IMG/VR virus record: IMGVR_UViG_3300044640_002737
Span: 124,001-188,000 of that record
Direction: 5' to 3' (one strand)
Source: a virus
Length of the DNA stretch: 64,000 nucleotides
In this document: piece after piece, positions 1-8,472 of the stretch
Position numbering within the stretch: position 1 is the first letter of the stretch
Layout of the letters: every line of letters starts with the position of its first letter
Translations under genes and position numbers: made by a program
Notes under the pieces: model-generated
Databases searched by the model: none
Told to the model about the DNA's origin: nothing
The model's input: only the letters and a program-made list of their open reading frames with translations

Positions 1-84
1 TCCTCCATCAATCTAGAATCTGATGAATTTGATAAAATTATTGACAGATATAAATCATTCAAAAACAAGTTACCTCTTATTTAA
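1..84 (+). CDS. 3' end of an unidentified gene cut by the left edge
   Basis: The plus strand is open from base 1 to a TAA at 82-84 and encodes 27 residues ending NKLPLI. Its charged, AT-rich codon use matches neighbouring genes. It converges on the next gene with an 8-base tail overlap, as other convergent pairs here do. The piece is too short to identify. Confidence 0.5.
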   Translation, partial: SSINLESDEFDKIIDRYKSFKNKLPLI

Positions 85-409
85 TCTGATCCCATTCCAC
101 CGGACCTCCGTGGCATCTTAGTATTATTTGATCACCTTCCAGGATTTCTATATTATTAACTATCAGCCCCTTCCATGCTTTGTCATAATATCCCATATCT
201 GTACCAGGATGCCCATCTATCTCAGCTCCTATATAAGGACCACCTGATGGATCATACATTACCGTTTCACCCGATTCAGTCATGGATCTTCTGGCGAAAA
301 AATTTGGTATATTAGACACCAAAAATTCAGAGATTGAAGTTCTTTTGAATTCAAGAACAGTTCCATATCTGTTCGTGAATTCAACAACCTTATTAATATC
401 TATATCCAT
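77..409 (-). CDS. hypothetical protein, 110 aa
   Basis: Not recognised. It is a soluble, acidic protein with no membrane segment or cysteine cluster; a Gly/Pro-rich middle part (DPSGGPYIGAEIDG) suggests a compact beta fold. Its ATG lies inside the last 17 bases of the upstream membrane-protein gene, so the two are probably translationally coupled. Function unknown. Confidence 0.7.
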   Translation of the reverse strand: MDIDINKVVEFTNRYGTVLEFKRTSISEFLVSNIPNFFARRSMTESGETVMYDPSGGPYIGAEIDGHPGTDMGYYDKAWKGLIVNNIEILEGDQIILRCHGGPVEWDQIK

Positions 410-1604
410 TATTTCTTTTATTAAATAATTCCTTTAAAGGATCATATGCTGAATCTATTTGATTCGTAACTGCCCACCAGCATAGTGCTACAGTTATCAT
501 TAAGGTTACTATAAATGTTACCCATTTAGCCCATGTAGGTGGTTCAACTGTGATGTATGAGAATTCCTCAAAGTTCTTTCTTTTGTACTCTTTCCCAACA
601 TTAACCAATATTGAATTTGCTATATTATCGACGTCGAAATTATCTCTTGACATTATATCCTCTCTGACATCTGGTATGATCCTTCTTTCCGGTGACCATG
701 TAAATGGTCTGGTCCATTGGATCTTTCTGGTTTTACTATTAAGACCTATACAAACAACTAACTCATTATCATTTCCGCCGTCCCAGTATGCTTCCTGCAT
801 ATTAGCTGCTAAAGCAGATTGATCAACGAAGAATAGTAAATATATTCTTGCGTGTTTTTTGGTTCCGAGATGTCCATTTAGATATTTTGCCCATTGTTTC
901 ATCCTATTGACTTCCCATTTCTTCACCCATTTAACTTTATCCAATCCAAGAACTGTCTCCTGTTGGAATCCGTCTATATCGGGATATTCAAATAGTTTAT
1001 ATGCTTTTACATCATCCTCGGTAACATCAGCAAAATCGAAAGCTGTGTGAGCTGCCTGTACTCTATTCTCATACCAATGACTTGTAGTCGTAGCTTCTGC
1101 TGTTAGTGGATCTGCATTCCAATTAACCCTGTACATATCCCCATCCTGTCCACATCCACCGCTATGATCAATATCCCTGTTTAGCTCTACAAATTCTGGT
1201 GTGTCTTTCCATTTCTTAACAAGATAATCGTAATATGATTTTGATACTGTAAATTCATTACCCAGTGAATTTACAACTGTCCAGCGTTCATAATTCTCGT
1301 CACAATATGAACAGTCATAAGAAACAGTTGTTGTGCAATTTTTACCGCAACTAACCGTCCTTGTGCATGTTCGATGTACGTAAGTTTCCCAATACTCATA
1401 GTATCTGGCTTCGACTATAAGAGCACCGTGATACTCAGTGTCATTCACCTGTACTTTTTCGACCGTGAATTTAAAAATCCCAATGAATACAAAGCAAACA
1501 GCTAGAGGAATAGCTCCTTCCCACCATGCTAAATATTTAGGAAACCACTTCAGCATAACTGCTGCTGCAAGAACTGGTATAAGTAATGAAAGCCAAATAG
1601 ACAT
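393..1604 (-). CDS. membrane protein with a cysteine-rich domain, 403 aa
   Basis: Two hydrophobic segments at about residues 4-20 and 29-48 and a third at about 362-382 enclose a roughly 310-residue soluble part, so both ends are anchored in a membrane. Just after the second segment there are six cysteines in about 25 residues (CTRTVSCGKNC then CSYC), suggesting disulphides or a metal site. It lies below a hairpin terminator and has no CCG-type promoter, so its transcription start is unclear. The family is not recognised; a role in the host envelope is only an inference from topology. Confidence 0.75.
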   Translation of the reverse strand: MSIWLSLLIPVLAAAVMLKWFPKYLAWWEGAIPLAVCFVFIGIFKFTVEKVQVNDTEYHGALIVEARYYEYWETYVHRTCTRTVSCGKNCTTTVSYDCSYCDENYERWTVVNSLGNEFTVSKSYYDYLVKKWKDTPEFVELNRDIDHSGGCGQDGDMYRVNWNADPLTAEATTTSHWYENRVQAAHTAFDFADVTEDDVKAYKLFEYPDIDGFQQETVLGLDKVKWVKKWEVNRMKQWAKYLNGHLGTKKHARIYLLFFVDQSALAANMQEAYWDGGNDNELVVCIGLNSKTRKIQWTRPFTWSPERRIIPDVREDIMSRDNFDVDNIANSILVNVGKEYKRKNFEEFSYITVEPPTWAKWVTFIVTLMITVALCWWAVTNQIDSAYDPLKELFNKRNNGYRY

Positions 1605-1630
1605 AATGATTATTTTTAATTGTTTATAAA

Positions 1631-1657
1631 AAAAGCCAGCCTTTACGACTGGCTTTT
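1631..1657 (-). terminator. Rho-independent terminator after the LemA-like gene
   Basis: Perfect 9-bp inverted repeat AAAAGCCAG / CTGGCTTTT with a 9-base loop, followed by a T-run in the minus direction. It lies 16 bases past the stop of the 1673-2230 gene. Confidence 0.85.
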
Positions 1658-1672
1658 TGACTTATGTTATTA

Positions 1673-2230
1673 TTAAAATACGCTTACATCGTTATCCTTA
1701 CCTGACTTGATAACGCCATCTGTACGGTCCGATGTAATAGGTTTGTATACTAATCTTGTTCTACCCATGAAGGTTGATAGGATAAAACCTGAAGGAAATC
1801 TAGTCATTATATTATCATGTGATAGAACGATGTCTTGGATCATTTTTTCCTGCATGAAGAAACCATCTCTCTGTCCCTCTACGGTTCTACTTAAATCAGC
1901 ATATAAGGAGGATACAGTTTCATAATTTGAATTTGGATTTGATTCCTGGATCCATTTCATAAATACCTGCGGTGCATCTTTTCTTCCTTGCATAATGATA
2001 TTTACATTTCTAACGAATGAACTATCATTTTTAATTGCAATTTGCGATTTCTGAGAGATTGTTTTCCACATCTTATCATAAAATGCGGTACGTTCATCCA
2101 TTTTTTGTTTGAAGCGATTTTTTAATTCAACCTCATCATTGGAAGTCGAGATAACACTTCCGATTGTCCCTAATAGGAATATCGATACCAGTGCAATAAT
2201 TGAATACTTAATAATTTTTGATGTTTCCAT
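1673..2230 (-). CDS. LemA-like membrane-anchored protein, 185 aa
   Basis: A single N-terminal transmembrane helix (about residues 9-28) is followed by a helical domain. The C-terminal part matches the LemA pattern: a helix with VEGQRDGFFMQEKMIQ, then LSHDNIMTRFPSGFIL, where LemA proteins have an asparagine helix ending in FPSxxxA. LemA proteins are membrane-bound helical bundles of poorly known function. The gene has its own CCG-type promoter 34 bases upstream and its own terminator, so it is a single-gene unit. The match is from memory of the motif, not from a search. Confidence 0.65.
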   Translation of the reverse strand: METSKIIKYSIIALVSIFLLGTIGSVISTSNDEVELKNRFKQKMDERTAFYDKMWKTISQKSQIAIKNDSSFVRNVNIIMQGRKDAPQVFMKWIQESNPNSNYETVSSLYADLSRTVEGQRDGFFMQEKMIQDIVLSHDNIMTRFPSGFILSTFMGRTRLVYKPITSDRTDGVIKSGKDNDVSVF

Positions 2231-2263
2231 AAATTTTAAAAATTAGTTTTTATTTTTTAGATT

Positions 2264-2296
2264 GCAAATATAGATTTATTTCTCGGTATTAAAAAA
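2264..2296 (-). promoter_or_regulatory. CCG-N11-TATATTTGC promoter of the LemA-like gene
   Basis: Minus strand reads TTTTTTAATACCG, 11 bases, then TATATTTGC. The second block fits the Bacteroidota -7 box TAnnTTTG. One of 16 copies with identical 11-base spacing. The ATG lies 33 bases downstream. Confidence 0.8.
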
Positions 2297-2348
2297 TAAA
2301 CATGGAATTTTTATAAATTTTCCAATATAACATTCAAATGTAATTTAT

Positions 2349-2918
2349 ATGAAGGAATCAAAACTTATTTGTGTTATGGGTGCTCCATCATCGGGGAAGT
2401 CAACTTTAGCAACATCAGTTCATCATGGTCTTAAGATAAGGAAAAAGAATTCTATCTTCGTTGGTGAAGCTGCTACTGACTACATAGCAGAATGGGGTAT
2501 TCCTGACACACCAACTGATCAGATAGTTATATTTTATAAACAAATAGGTAGGGAAAGAATGTATCTTGGATCTAAGGATTGGATAGTCTGTGATTCTAGC
2601 AGTATATTAAATTACTTCTATTTCAGATCAACCTTTAAACATCCTCTTTCTCTTAAGGATATTGCTACCATAAATCATATACAAAAGGAGATCCTTAAAT
2701 CTTTGGGCCAGTGGCATAAAATATATTACGTTCCGCCATTCCTGGAAGATGATGAGCAAGACGGTATAAGGTTCCATAATAAAGAGGAGATAATAAAACT
2801 AGATTCTGTGATAAGAAATTATATGGATCTTGAAAATATCCCATATATTGATCTTAGTGATATTCCAATGTCGGAAAGGAACGATTGGGTTATAAATGAT
2901 ATTCTTGGTAAATCCTAG
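2349..2918 (+). CDS. P-loop ATPase of the AAA_28/NadR kinase type, 189 aa
   Basis: A Walker A motif at the extreme N-terminus (GAPSSGKST, residues 11-19) resembles the GPESSGKST of NadR ribosylnicotinamide kinase domains. A hydrophobic strand ending in an aspartate (DWIVCDSS) fits a Walker B strand, and the C-terminal part has the FLEDDEQDGIR stretch where NadR-type kinases read DGxR. The length fits an AAA_28 single-domain protein. It stands alone on the plus strand and converges on the next gene with a 4-base tail overlap. A nicotinamide riboside kinase would suit a phage with NAMPT and Prs, but substrate is inference; it could also be a general NTPase. Confidence 0.6.
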   Translation: MKESKLICVMGAPSSGKSTLATSVHHGLKIRKKNSIFVGEAATDYIAEWGIPDTPTDQIVIFYKQIGRERMYLGSKDWIVCDSSSILNYFYFRSTFKHPLSLKDIATINHIQKEILKSLGQWHKIYYVPPFLEDDEQDGIRFHNKEEIIKLDSVIRNYMDLENIPYIDLSDIPMSERNDWVINDILGKS

Positions 2919-3361
2919 TAATTAAATTCATCCCAGGAATCCAGAGATGATCTCCAGTCATTCAGGAATCTAGGAAAACTTGTTTCGGTTACAGATGTTT
3001 TCCACATTGGTGTTTTACCGCTTTTAGAATTAAGAGCAACGTTAAATCCAGAAATTCCTACTGACTTCTTTAATGTATTATCATTAATGTCAACTCTAGG
3101 GGCAACGTAGTTCCCGCTCTCATTCTTTCTAATTATGTATAATTCGGGATATAGGATAGCTCTGAAGAAATTTCCTCTATCGTCCTTTATGATCCTCTTT
3201 AATTTAGCCCCATATAGCCTTGGTTTTCCGTCTTTAAGAGGTATACCCTTAATTAGAACTAGTCCGCCGTCCTTCCATTCAGGTGTGTATCCTGGTGAGT
3301 AAGCTTCATTTACTTCATCCGAAGAATTTAAAAAGTCTGAGAATTTAACTAAGTTTATCAT
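2915..3361 (-). CDS. candidate virion protein with capsid-targeting-like leader, 148 aa
   Basis: The first 22 residues (VKFSDFLNSSDEVNEAYS) look like the leader of T4 internal proteins (MKTYQEFIAEA), where cleavage follows a hydrophobic-x-E motif; here V-N-E. The rest is a beta-rich basic domain I do not recognise. No CCG-type promoter is present; instead GATATATAAT lies five bases before the ATG. It is divergent from the next leader-bearing gene. Packaging is inferred from the leader only. Confidence 0.6.
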   Translation of the reverse strand: MINLVKFSDFLNSSDEVNEAYSPGYTPEWKDGGLVLIKGIPLKDGKPRLYGAKLKRIIKDDRGNFFRAILYPELYIIRKNESGNYVAPRVDINDNTLKKSVGISGFNVALNSKSGKTPMWKTSVTETSFPRFLNDWRSSLDSWDEFNY

Positions 3362-3366
3362 ATTAC

Positions 3367-3393
3367 ATTATATATCATCACCGATATATAGAA
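3367..3393. promoter_or_regulatory. divergent pair of GATATATA elements
   Basis: GATATATAAT reads on the minus strand at 3367-3376 and GATATATAGAA on the plus strand at 3383-3393, facing two divergent leader-bearing genes. The same element occurs before other candidate virion genes (39213, 41896, 59147, 60886). Being so AT-rich it could be chance. Confidence 0.35.
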
Positions 3394-3412
3394 TAATATA
3401 AATGTATTTGAA

Positions 3413-3970
3413 ATGAAACATCTAAAACCCTTTAATAACGAACATAAAATCAACGAGTCATCGAACGATGGATATACGATTTCCCAGATAATTGAAGGAT
3501 TTGACCAAATACATTCAAATAGTGAAGACTACTTTGTCATAAATAGCAACAAAATTCCAATTAAAATTGATTATTATGATAGTAAGGGAGAGGTTAAAGT
3601 TAATGCTGAGGTAAGCGAGGATGTTGATGACTATGATATCCACATTGATGGCGAGAGAATAGCGGATGATGTAATAGATAATATTACTGCTGATCCTGAG
3701 GCTACTGGCCCTAAATTTACCAGAGATGATATAGCTGGTGTCATCTACTCAGTTTTCGAAAAGAATCCTTCCGATTATATAGGCATTGATACTTATGGTG
3801 CTGATATCTCCTATGATATAAATTTAGTGGATGATTTGGAGGTAAAGATAAAAGCTTCTGTTGATCCTGACACTGTATCTATATCTTCCGCTGATTTATC
3901 ATCTCTTTCTTCTGGTGTGATCTCTGAACTAGCGTCCAAAGTTGCTGGTAGAATTAACTATTCATCGTAG
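3413..3970 (+). CDS. candidate internal virion protein with leader, 185 aa
   Basis: Starts MKHLKPFNNEHKINESS, closely resembling T4 internal-protein leaders, with I-N-E as probable cleavage site. The mature part is strongly acidic and built of two similar halves: GYTISQIIEGFDQ...DYFVINSNKI and DDIAGVIYSVFEKNPSDYIGIDT, each followed by beta strands, suggesting an internal duplication. Function unknown. Upstream lie GATATATAGAA and TATAAATG. The tail overlaps the convergent next gene by 17 bases. Confidence 0.6.
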   Translation: MKHLKPFNNEHKINESSNDGYTISQIIEGFDQIHSNSEDYFVINSNKIPIKIDYYDSKGEVKVNAEVSEDVDDYDIHIDGERIADDVIDNITADPEATGPKFTRDDIAGVIYSVFEKNPSDYIGIDTYGADISYDINLVDDLEVKIKASVDPDTVSISSADLSSLSSGVISELASKVAGRINYSS

Positions 3971-4175
3971 GATATTGATAATTGAATTTTTTCTTTATTG
4001 AAGACAGCTTTCTGATTTCTCCGATGCTTTCCTTAACCTCGTATAATCTACCGCTAAAGGTCACTATTTTTGTTGTGCTATTATCGCTCTCCATGCTTTC
4101 TATGAATGCTGGATTTATCTCTAGTATCGAACCATCCGGTTCCTTTACGATATTTAATTTAATAAAATTGTCCAT
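3954..4175 (-). CDS. small hypothetical protein, 73 aa
   Basis: A short beta-rich protein: acidic first half (ILEINPAFIESMES) and then TFSGRLYEVKESIGEI with a basic tail. The layout weakly recalls FlbD-like small proteins but there is no other reason to link it to flagella. It follows the SLOG gene by three bases in the same unit. Function unknown. Confidence 0.6.
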   Translation of the reverse strand: MDNFIKLNIVKEPDGSILEINPAFIESMESDNSTTKIVTFSGRLYEVKESIGEIRKLSSIKKKFNYQYPTMNS

Positions 4176-4178
4176 TTT

Positions 4179-4526
4179 TTAATAATTTATTATGTGAATT
4201 GATAGATTTCTCTCCGTTGCAAGATCTATCATATGCTTTGTTCCTTTTGATTCTCCATCCCAGAATGAAATAAGGATATCAGCGTAATCCGCCATATCCT
4301 TATTTCTAATATATCCTGCTGATTTTCCATATTTGTCCCATTCCGCAGGGAATTGCTTAACCGTAAATCCTTTTAATTTAGCATAGTGTTCTCCCATTTT
4401 GTCTGCTCCCTTTGCAGTACCGCTAACAATCTCTACTTCCGTTTGATTAGCTAAAATTTCTTCACACTTAGCATATAATAATTGAAAATCTGAAAAACCC
4501 CTACCACCAGCAATGATAACTTTCAT
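4179..4526 (-). CDS. SLOG-family (DUF2493/YspA-type) nucleotide-binding protein, 115 aa
   Basis: N-terminal VIIAGGRGFSDFQLL and EIVSGTAKGADKMGEHYA are the two signature motifs of the DUF2493 branch of the SLOG superfamily, a Rossmann-like fold that binds nucleotides such as NAD or ADP-ribose derivatives. The Lys/Arg-rich YGKSAGYIRNKDMADYAD segment and the FWDGESKGTKHMIDLA turn complete the fold. It is single-domain with no fused effector. It may belong with the other NAD/ADP-ribose-related genes downstream, but the ligand is not shown by sequence. Confidence 0.85.
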   Translation of the reverse strand: MKVIIAGGRGFSDFQLLYAKCEEILANQTEVEIVSGTAKGADKMGEHYAKLKGFTVKQFPAEWDKYGKSAGYIRNKDMADYADILISFWDGESKGTKHMIDLATERNLSIHIINY

Positions 4527-4535
4527 GTGTCTATA

Positions 4536-5657
4536 TTAATTTGATTCTTTTACAAATTCCTCCTTATCGTTTGAAATATAGAAGTTTTCAAAATTGTAAT
4601 ATTTCTCATACACCTCTTTGATTTTATCCATGGTGGCAGTTTCTAATATGTCATACATTGACCATCCCTCTGGTTGTAATATTGTTCCGATGGCTTTCTC
4701 GTAAGATAAGATTTCGTTCTTTTCTTTTCTGACAGTAAAGTAGTCCTTAACGACATCAAATCTTTCCTGAGTTAAATAGGTATCTGGATTTGCTATAACC
4801 TCCTTAACTGCATTAATAACCGCCTCTACGTTCTTGTTTGATACCTGTGTTGAGATAACAACCATTCCTTTATCATATATTCTTGGCTGATAGCAATGAA
4901 CATAATAAGCAAGACCTCTTTTTTCTCTGATTTCCTGGTATAATGGAGATTTTAAACCTAATCCCAACATGGAATTTATGAAAGAAACATAAGCAAAGTC
5001 TTCTCTGATCATCGGACTCAATAATATGATTGATGTCTTGTCCTTGAATTCATTATTTAATTCCAATTCAACCTCATGATTCCCATATTCTTTATCGTTC
5101 TTAATCTCCGTATCAGCAAATACCAGCTCATCGTTGATGTAATCGTGGTTTTTTGAGATGTTTATAATTTTGCTAGGTTTTGAATATTGTAATTCAAAGT
5201 ATTCTAAACAATCACTAAACTTAAGAGCCTCTAAATCCGATCTTAGCCCAATAGGATCATAATCTTTAAAAAGTTTTCTTGATAGATTAAGGAAGTGAGC
5301 CTGAGTTTGATCATTGAAGCAGTCCATATATTCCTCAAGAACTATATTTCTTTCATTTTCAAATTCTTCCTCGGTAACTTTAAATTTGCTTAACAACTCC
5401 ACAAATTTATATTTCCACTTATTTACTCTCTCGTCAAGACCAGTAAGATAGAAAACTATTTCATTGCCGCTTGTGTAAGCATTCCATTCAATACCATCAC
5501 GATCAAGATCTTCCTGAAAATGATCAAATGACTTACATACTAAATGCTCCATCAGATGCGATATTCCGTACCATCCTGATTTTTCTAGATTCGTTGATCC
5601 CTCATAGACTATATAAAATCCTGATAGGTTATTTTGGCTTTTTTTATTTATAATCAT
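4536..5657 (-). CDS. M16-family zinc metallopeptidase, 373 aa
   Basis: The inverted zinc motif HLMEH is at residues 34-38 and the partner acidic helix NERNIVLEEY lies about 70 residues on, as in M16A processing peptidases. The C-terminal half carries REKRGLAYYVHCY, the Arg/Tyr substrate-binding segment of the M16 C-terminal domain. At 373 residues it is one M16 N+C pair, about the size of bacterial YmxG-type enzymes with a trimmed N-terminus. There is no signal peptide. It is ten bases upstream of the SLOG gene and three below the gp23-like gene, which raises the possibility of a virion-processing role; that is inference. Confidence 0.85.
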   Translation of the reverse strand: MIINKKSQNNLSGFYIVYEGSTNLEKSGWYGISHLMEHLVCKSFDHFQEDLDRDGIEWNAYTSGNEIVFYLTGLDERVNKWKYKFVELLSKFKVTEEEFENERNIVLEEYMDCFNDQTQAHFLNLSRKLFKDYDPIGLRSDLEALKFSDCLEYFELQYSKPSKIINISKNHDYINDELVFADTEIKNDKEYGNHEVELELNNEFKDKTSIILLSPMIREDFAYVSFINSMLGLGLKSPLYQEIREKRGLAYYVHCYQPRIYDKGMVVISTQVSNKNVEAVINAVKEVIANPDTYLTQERFDVVKDYFTVRKEKNEILSYEKAIGTILQPEGWSMYDILETATMDKIKEVYEKYYNFENFYISNDKEEFVKESN

Positions 5658-5660
5658 CTC

Positions 5661-6563
5661 TTATTTTTTAAATATTTTTTTATATAGGTGAGTTATTATA
5701 TTGTGTCTAGATTTAGTAAGCGGAATTGTTATGTATTTGAAATCAGAGTTGTTGGTTTTTATTGTTGCCATTCTTTGTGACCTCACCGTGATGATTTCAG
5801 TTCTTAGAGTTGCGTAGTTTTCGTTCTCGATTTCATCATAGGTAGGAAGCATAGCAATATGATAGACACCTTCCTGTCCTTCTTTTGTGGATGCTCCGAT
5901 TACAATACTGGTTTGATCTATATCATTACTAAGTAAAGGATTTATAAGTACCCTATATCTTCCAGCAAGAACACCTATTTGTCTGATTGATGATCCGTTC
6001 TCTATGAAATTTGTTGCTTCTTCCATATTGAAAGAGAATTGGCTAAGATCCGATAGCAGTGATCCTATTGATTGGCTAACTATAATAAAATCAGCACCTC
6101 CACCTCTTGACTTGTTTGCTATTTTACTTCCTGCTATATGTATATGCTTTAAAAGACTCCCAGGTGAAGACTCTGTTGCTAATATTCTAACCTTAGGATA
6201 ATAACCCAACCAATTATAAATGAACCATCTAGTTTTGCTCCATTCACTTCGGTAGTTATTTCTTCCTGATTCTTCTAGCATCCCATAGATTTTTTTCTCT
6301 AGGTTAACTTCAGCTTCATTATCGATTGTATTTTTTGTCATCGCTCTTGAATCTATACCGTGCATAGCCATGATATCAGCAATAGTTTCTTTGTTCATTA
6401 CTGATTTGATCCTATGGTCTTCCAAATGGAAATTCTTGGTGTTTAATTGTATTGGTAATATGCCTTCCTCACTTACGGATGAGTAATTTGGCTCCAGTAT
6501 ACTTAATGTCCCGGTTGGATTATCAGTTTCTATATACTGTACGATTTCTTTTATTGCTTTCAT
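5661..6563 (-). CDS. gp23-like HK97-fold capsid protein homologue, about 300 aa
   Basis: The second half matches the C-terminal pattern of T4 gp23 that I recall: RGGGADFIIVSQSIGSLL (gp23 has RGxGNxIVxS), then IGVLAGRYRVLINP (gp23 GVLGGKYRVYID), then GVYHIAMLP (gp23 GIYYAPYVALTP). At 300 residues it is much shorter than gp23 (about 520) and lacks an obvious cleaved scaffold-side N-terminus. It could be a vertex or decoration paralogue rather than the main capsid protein. I place the start at the ATG at 6563; a GTG directly before it is less likely. It sits among M16, deoxyribosyltransferase-like and glycosyltransferase genes. Confidence 0.5.
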   Translation of the reverse strand: MKAIKEIVQYIETDNPTGTLSILEPNYSSVSEEGILPIQLNTKNFHLEDHRIKSVMNKETIADIMAMHGIDSRAMTKNTIDNEAEVNLEKKIYGMLEESGRNNYRSEWSKTRWFIYNWLGYYPKVRILATESSPGSLLKHIHIAGSKIANKSRGGGADFIIVSQSIGSLLSDLSQFSFNMEEATNFIENGSSIRQIGVLAGRYRVLINPLLSNDIDQTSIVIGASTKEGQEGVYHIAMLPTYDEIENENYATLRTEIITVRSQRMATIKTNNSDFKYITIPLTKSRHNIITHLYKKIFKK

Positions 6564-6573
6564 CACTTTAATT

Positions 6574-7083
6574 TTATTTAATTTTACTTCTTTCGATTTT
6601 ATTCAATTCCGTTAATAATGCACCAAATGCCGAATCTATATCTGTGTATTGTTGTATACCATATCTTGTACAAACAACATCAACATTTCCCTTTCTGTAG
6701 AATCCATCAGGACAGCAAACTATAGCTTTTTTCTCCTTACCCGCACATAGGCCAAGTTCCATTAATGTGATTGGACTTTTTGAATCTGGTAATATATTAA
6801 AGAAAACTATATCTGAGTCTTCTATGTTATTAAGCTCCCAATTAACCTGATAATTGAACTCAGAATTTGATTGTTCCTGTGTCCAGGTACTATCCCATGA
6901 ATCTCTTCTGGGATTATAAACTTCGATATTTGCTGCATTATCAGCTTCGATTGTTACTAATCGGTTGTATATTTCTGTTTGCCAATCTTCTGAAGATCCC
7001 ATATCGATAGATCCCGCTAGAAATATCTTTATTGAATCGGATTCCGTTATAAATTGGTCATCTGGTTTATTTAATGTTATCAT
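6574..7083 (-). CDS. nucleoside 2-deoxyribosyltransferase-like protein, 169 aa
   Basis: The Rossmann-like start KIFLAGSIDMGSSEDWQ and the later strand-helix SDIVFFNILPDSKSPITLMELGL, with the glutamate where the family keeps its nucleophile, match the nucleoside 2-deoxyribosyltransferase family. AGKEKKAIVCC continues the fold. Such enzymes exchange bases on deoxynucleosides; divergent members bind other nucleotides or ADP-ribose. It is one of several proteins of this general fold in the window. Confidence 0.75.
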   Translation of the reverse strand: MITLNKPDDQFITESDSIKIFLAGSIDMGSSEDWQTEIYNRLVTIEADNAANIEVYNPRRDSWDSTWTQEQSNSEFNYQVNWELNNIEDSDIVFFNILPDSKSPITLMELGLCAGKEKKAIVCCPDGFYRKGNVDVVCTRYGIQQYTDIDSAFGALLTELNKIERSKIK

Positions 7084-7108
7084 TATTATACTTTTAGTTT
7101 TTTAATTT

Positions 7109-7798
7109 TTAGATTCCATTCAGATTATATCTCTCCTCTATAATTGGATAATAGTCAACGTCCATCTCCTCCAGAGTCGAATAACTAGGTATCTGCCAAG
7201 CTAAATTATGTGGCGACATATATAATTTATATAATGGGTTCGTAGATAGATTATAATAATACACATCTATAATTGGAAGAATCCTGAATGGTATATTTAA
7301 TATGGTATCATAGAAATGACTATTCACAGCATATGCGTGTGCTGCATATGCTCCTAATGAAATTGATAAATTGTCGGTTACCTTCTCATATAGGAATGGA
7401 TTGCATCCGATATAAAACATGTCCCATCTGGATTCTTTTTCTAAATCATCAAGTGATTTTTTTAATTCCTCCAAAATATCTTCCCTGAATATAACATCAT
7501 CCTCAAGAATTAAAACGTTCTTGTATCCCATTAATTTGGATCTTAGTATAATATGAAGGTGCGATAACGCACAGGATTTTGCAAATCTTGAGTATTCGGG
7601 TCTTTCATCTTTTTTAAACATGCAGCCCTCACTTTTTAAAATCTCGTTTTGCTCCTGCGTTAATTGTATTGCTGGAAATCTCTCAGCAACGATTCCATAT
7701 TTTTCCAATTCATTTTCAATATGTAACTTTCTTTCAGGCCTATCATCTAGGTTGATATAAAAGATCTTATCGAAAAAATTAAAAGGGTTTGTTTCCAT
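7109..7798 (-). CDS. glycosyltransferase family 25 protein (first of a tandem pair), 229 aa
   Basis: FDKIFYINLDDRPERK at the N-terminus, SCALSHLHII and VLILEDDVIF are the ordered GT25 motifs (sugar-nucleotide binding, core helix, EDD metal motif). The C-terminal third has an aromatic-rich segment with ILPIIDVYYYNL. GT25 enzymes use UDP-sugars to glycosylate LPS, glycans or proteins. It is followed, in the same unit, by genes for nucleotide handling. The acceptor could be phage DNA, a virion protein or host surface glycan. Confidence 0.85.
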   Translation of the reverse strand: METNPFNFFDKIFYINLDDRPERKLHIENELEKYGIVAERFPAIQLTQEQNEILKSEGCMFKKDERPEYSRFAKSCALSHLHIILRSKLMGYKNVLILEDDVIFREDILEELKKSLDDLEKESRWDMFYIGCNPFLYEKVTDNLSISLGAYAAHAYAVNSHFYDTILNIPFRILPIIDVYYYNLSTNPLYKLYMSPHNLAWQIPSYSTLEEMDVDYYPIIEERYNLNGI

Positions 7799-7801
7799 AT
7801 T

Positions 7802-8422
7802 TTATCTAATATTTGAGATAAATTCGAAATCGACTTTGATTGTATTAAAAGGTTCGATCTTCTTTATATCATACCTACCTGATTTACTGTAATTGTAGCT
7901 CATATGAAACAGCACCTTTGCATAAAAGTTATCTACTTCCATACCGGAAGTTGGTAGCATATAATATATTTCCTCTATTAACTTCCTATTTAAACAATAT
8001 GCATATGCGCCAACGATCTGCCCATCGAAATTATCCTCCTCCGCTCCACCGAAATAAAGCATGTCCCAATTATCCAATTTATTTTTATTATTCTCTAAAA
8101 TTTCATGTGGGTCCTCGGTAAAGATAACATCGTCTTCCAAAATTAATATTTTGTTATATCCTCTCTCCATTGCCATTTTAGTAATTCTCCAATGTGAATT
8201 TCTGCATCCGAGACTGCCCAAAACGTATTTTTCAGTTGTTTGATCCTGGTTGAAATTTCTCCAAAATGAAATGTCAGGAACCAATTCCCAAACTGTACCC
8301 GAAACACGCTCGTAGTTAGTTATGTTATATCGTTTGAATTGCTCAATCATTTTGGAATCCCTGTCGGTGTCCTTATCCAAATTAATATAAAAAATTTTAT
8401 CAAAAAATACATTTATGTTCAT
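7802..8422 (-). CDS. glycosyltransferase family 25 protein (second of a tandem pair), 206 aa
   Basis: FDKIFYINLDKDTDRD, LGSLGCRNSHWRI and ILILEDDVIF repeat the GT25 motif order of the next gene, only three bases away, so the pair arose by tandem duplication and then diverged strongly. Metal motif EDD is intact. It is the first gene after the terminator at 8473-8498. Upstream lies TATAAATAA, like a T4 late promoter, 14 bases before the ATG, not the CCG-type promoter. Confidence 0.85.
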   Translation of the reverse strand: MNINVFFDKIFYINLDKDTDRDSKMIEQFKRYNITNYERVSGTVWELVPDISFWRNFNQDQTTEKYVLGSLGCRNSHWRITKMAMERGYNKILILEDDVIFTEDPHEILENNKNKLDNWDMLYFGGAEEDNFDGQIVGAYAYCLNRKLIEEIYYMLPTSGMEVDNFYAKVLFHMSYNYSKSGRYDIKKIEPFNTIKVDFEFISNIR

Positions 8423-8436
8423 CGGGTAATCTTTTA

Positions 8437-8445
8437 TTATTTATA
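8437..8445 (-). promoter_or_regulatory. possible T4-late-like box TATAAATAA
   Basis: Minus strand reads TATAAATAA 14 bases before the ATG of the GT25 gene, directly after a terminator, so some promoter is needed here. It matches the T4 late -10 box TATAAATA. AT-rich sequence makes chance matches common. Confidence 0.35.
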
Positions 8446-8472
8446 GAAAATAGAAGGGTTTTGTTCCACGAA

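Noticed and set aside
3954-4175. FlbD-like flagellar regulator reading of the 73-residue protein
   Set aside because: Only a loose beta-strand pattern, no other flagellar link; left as hypothetical.
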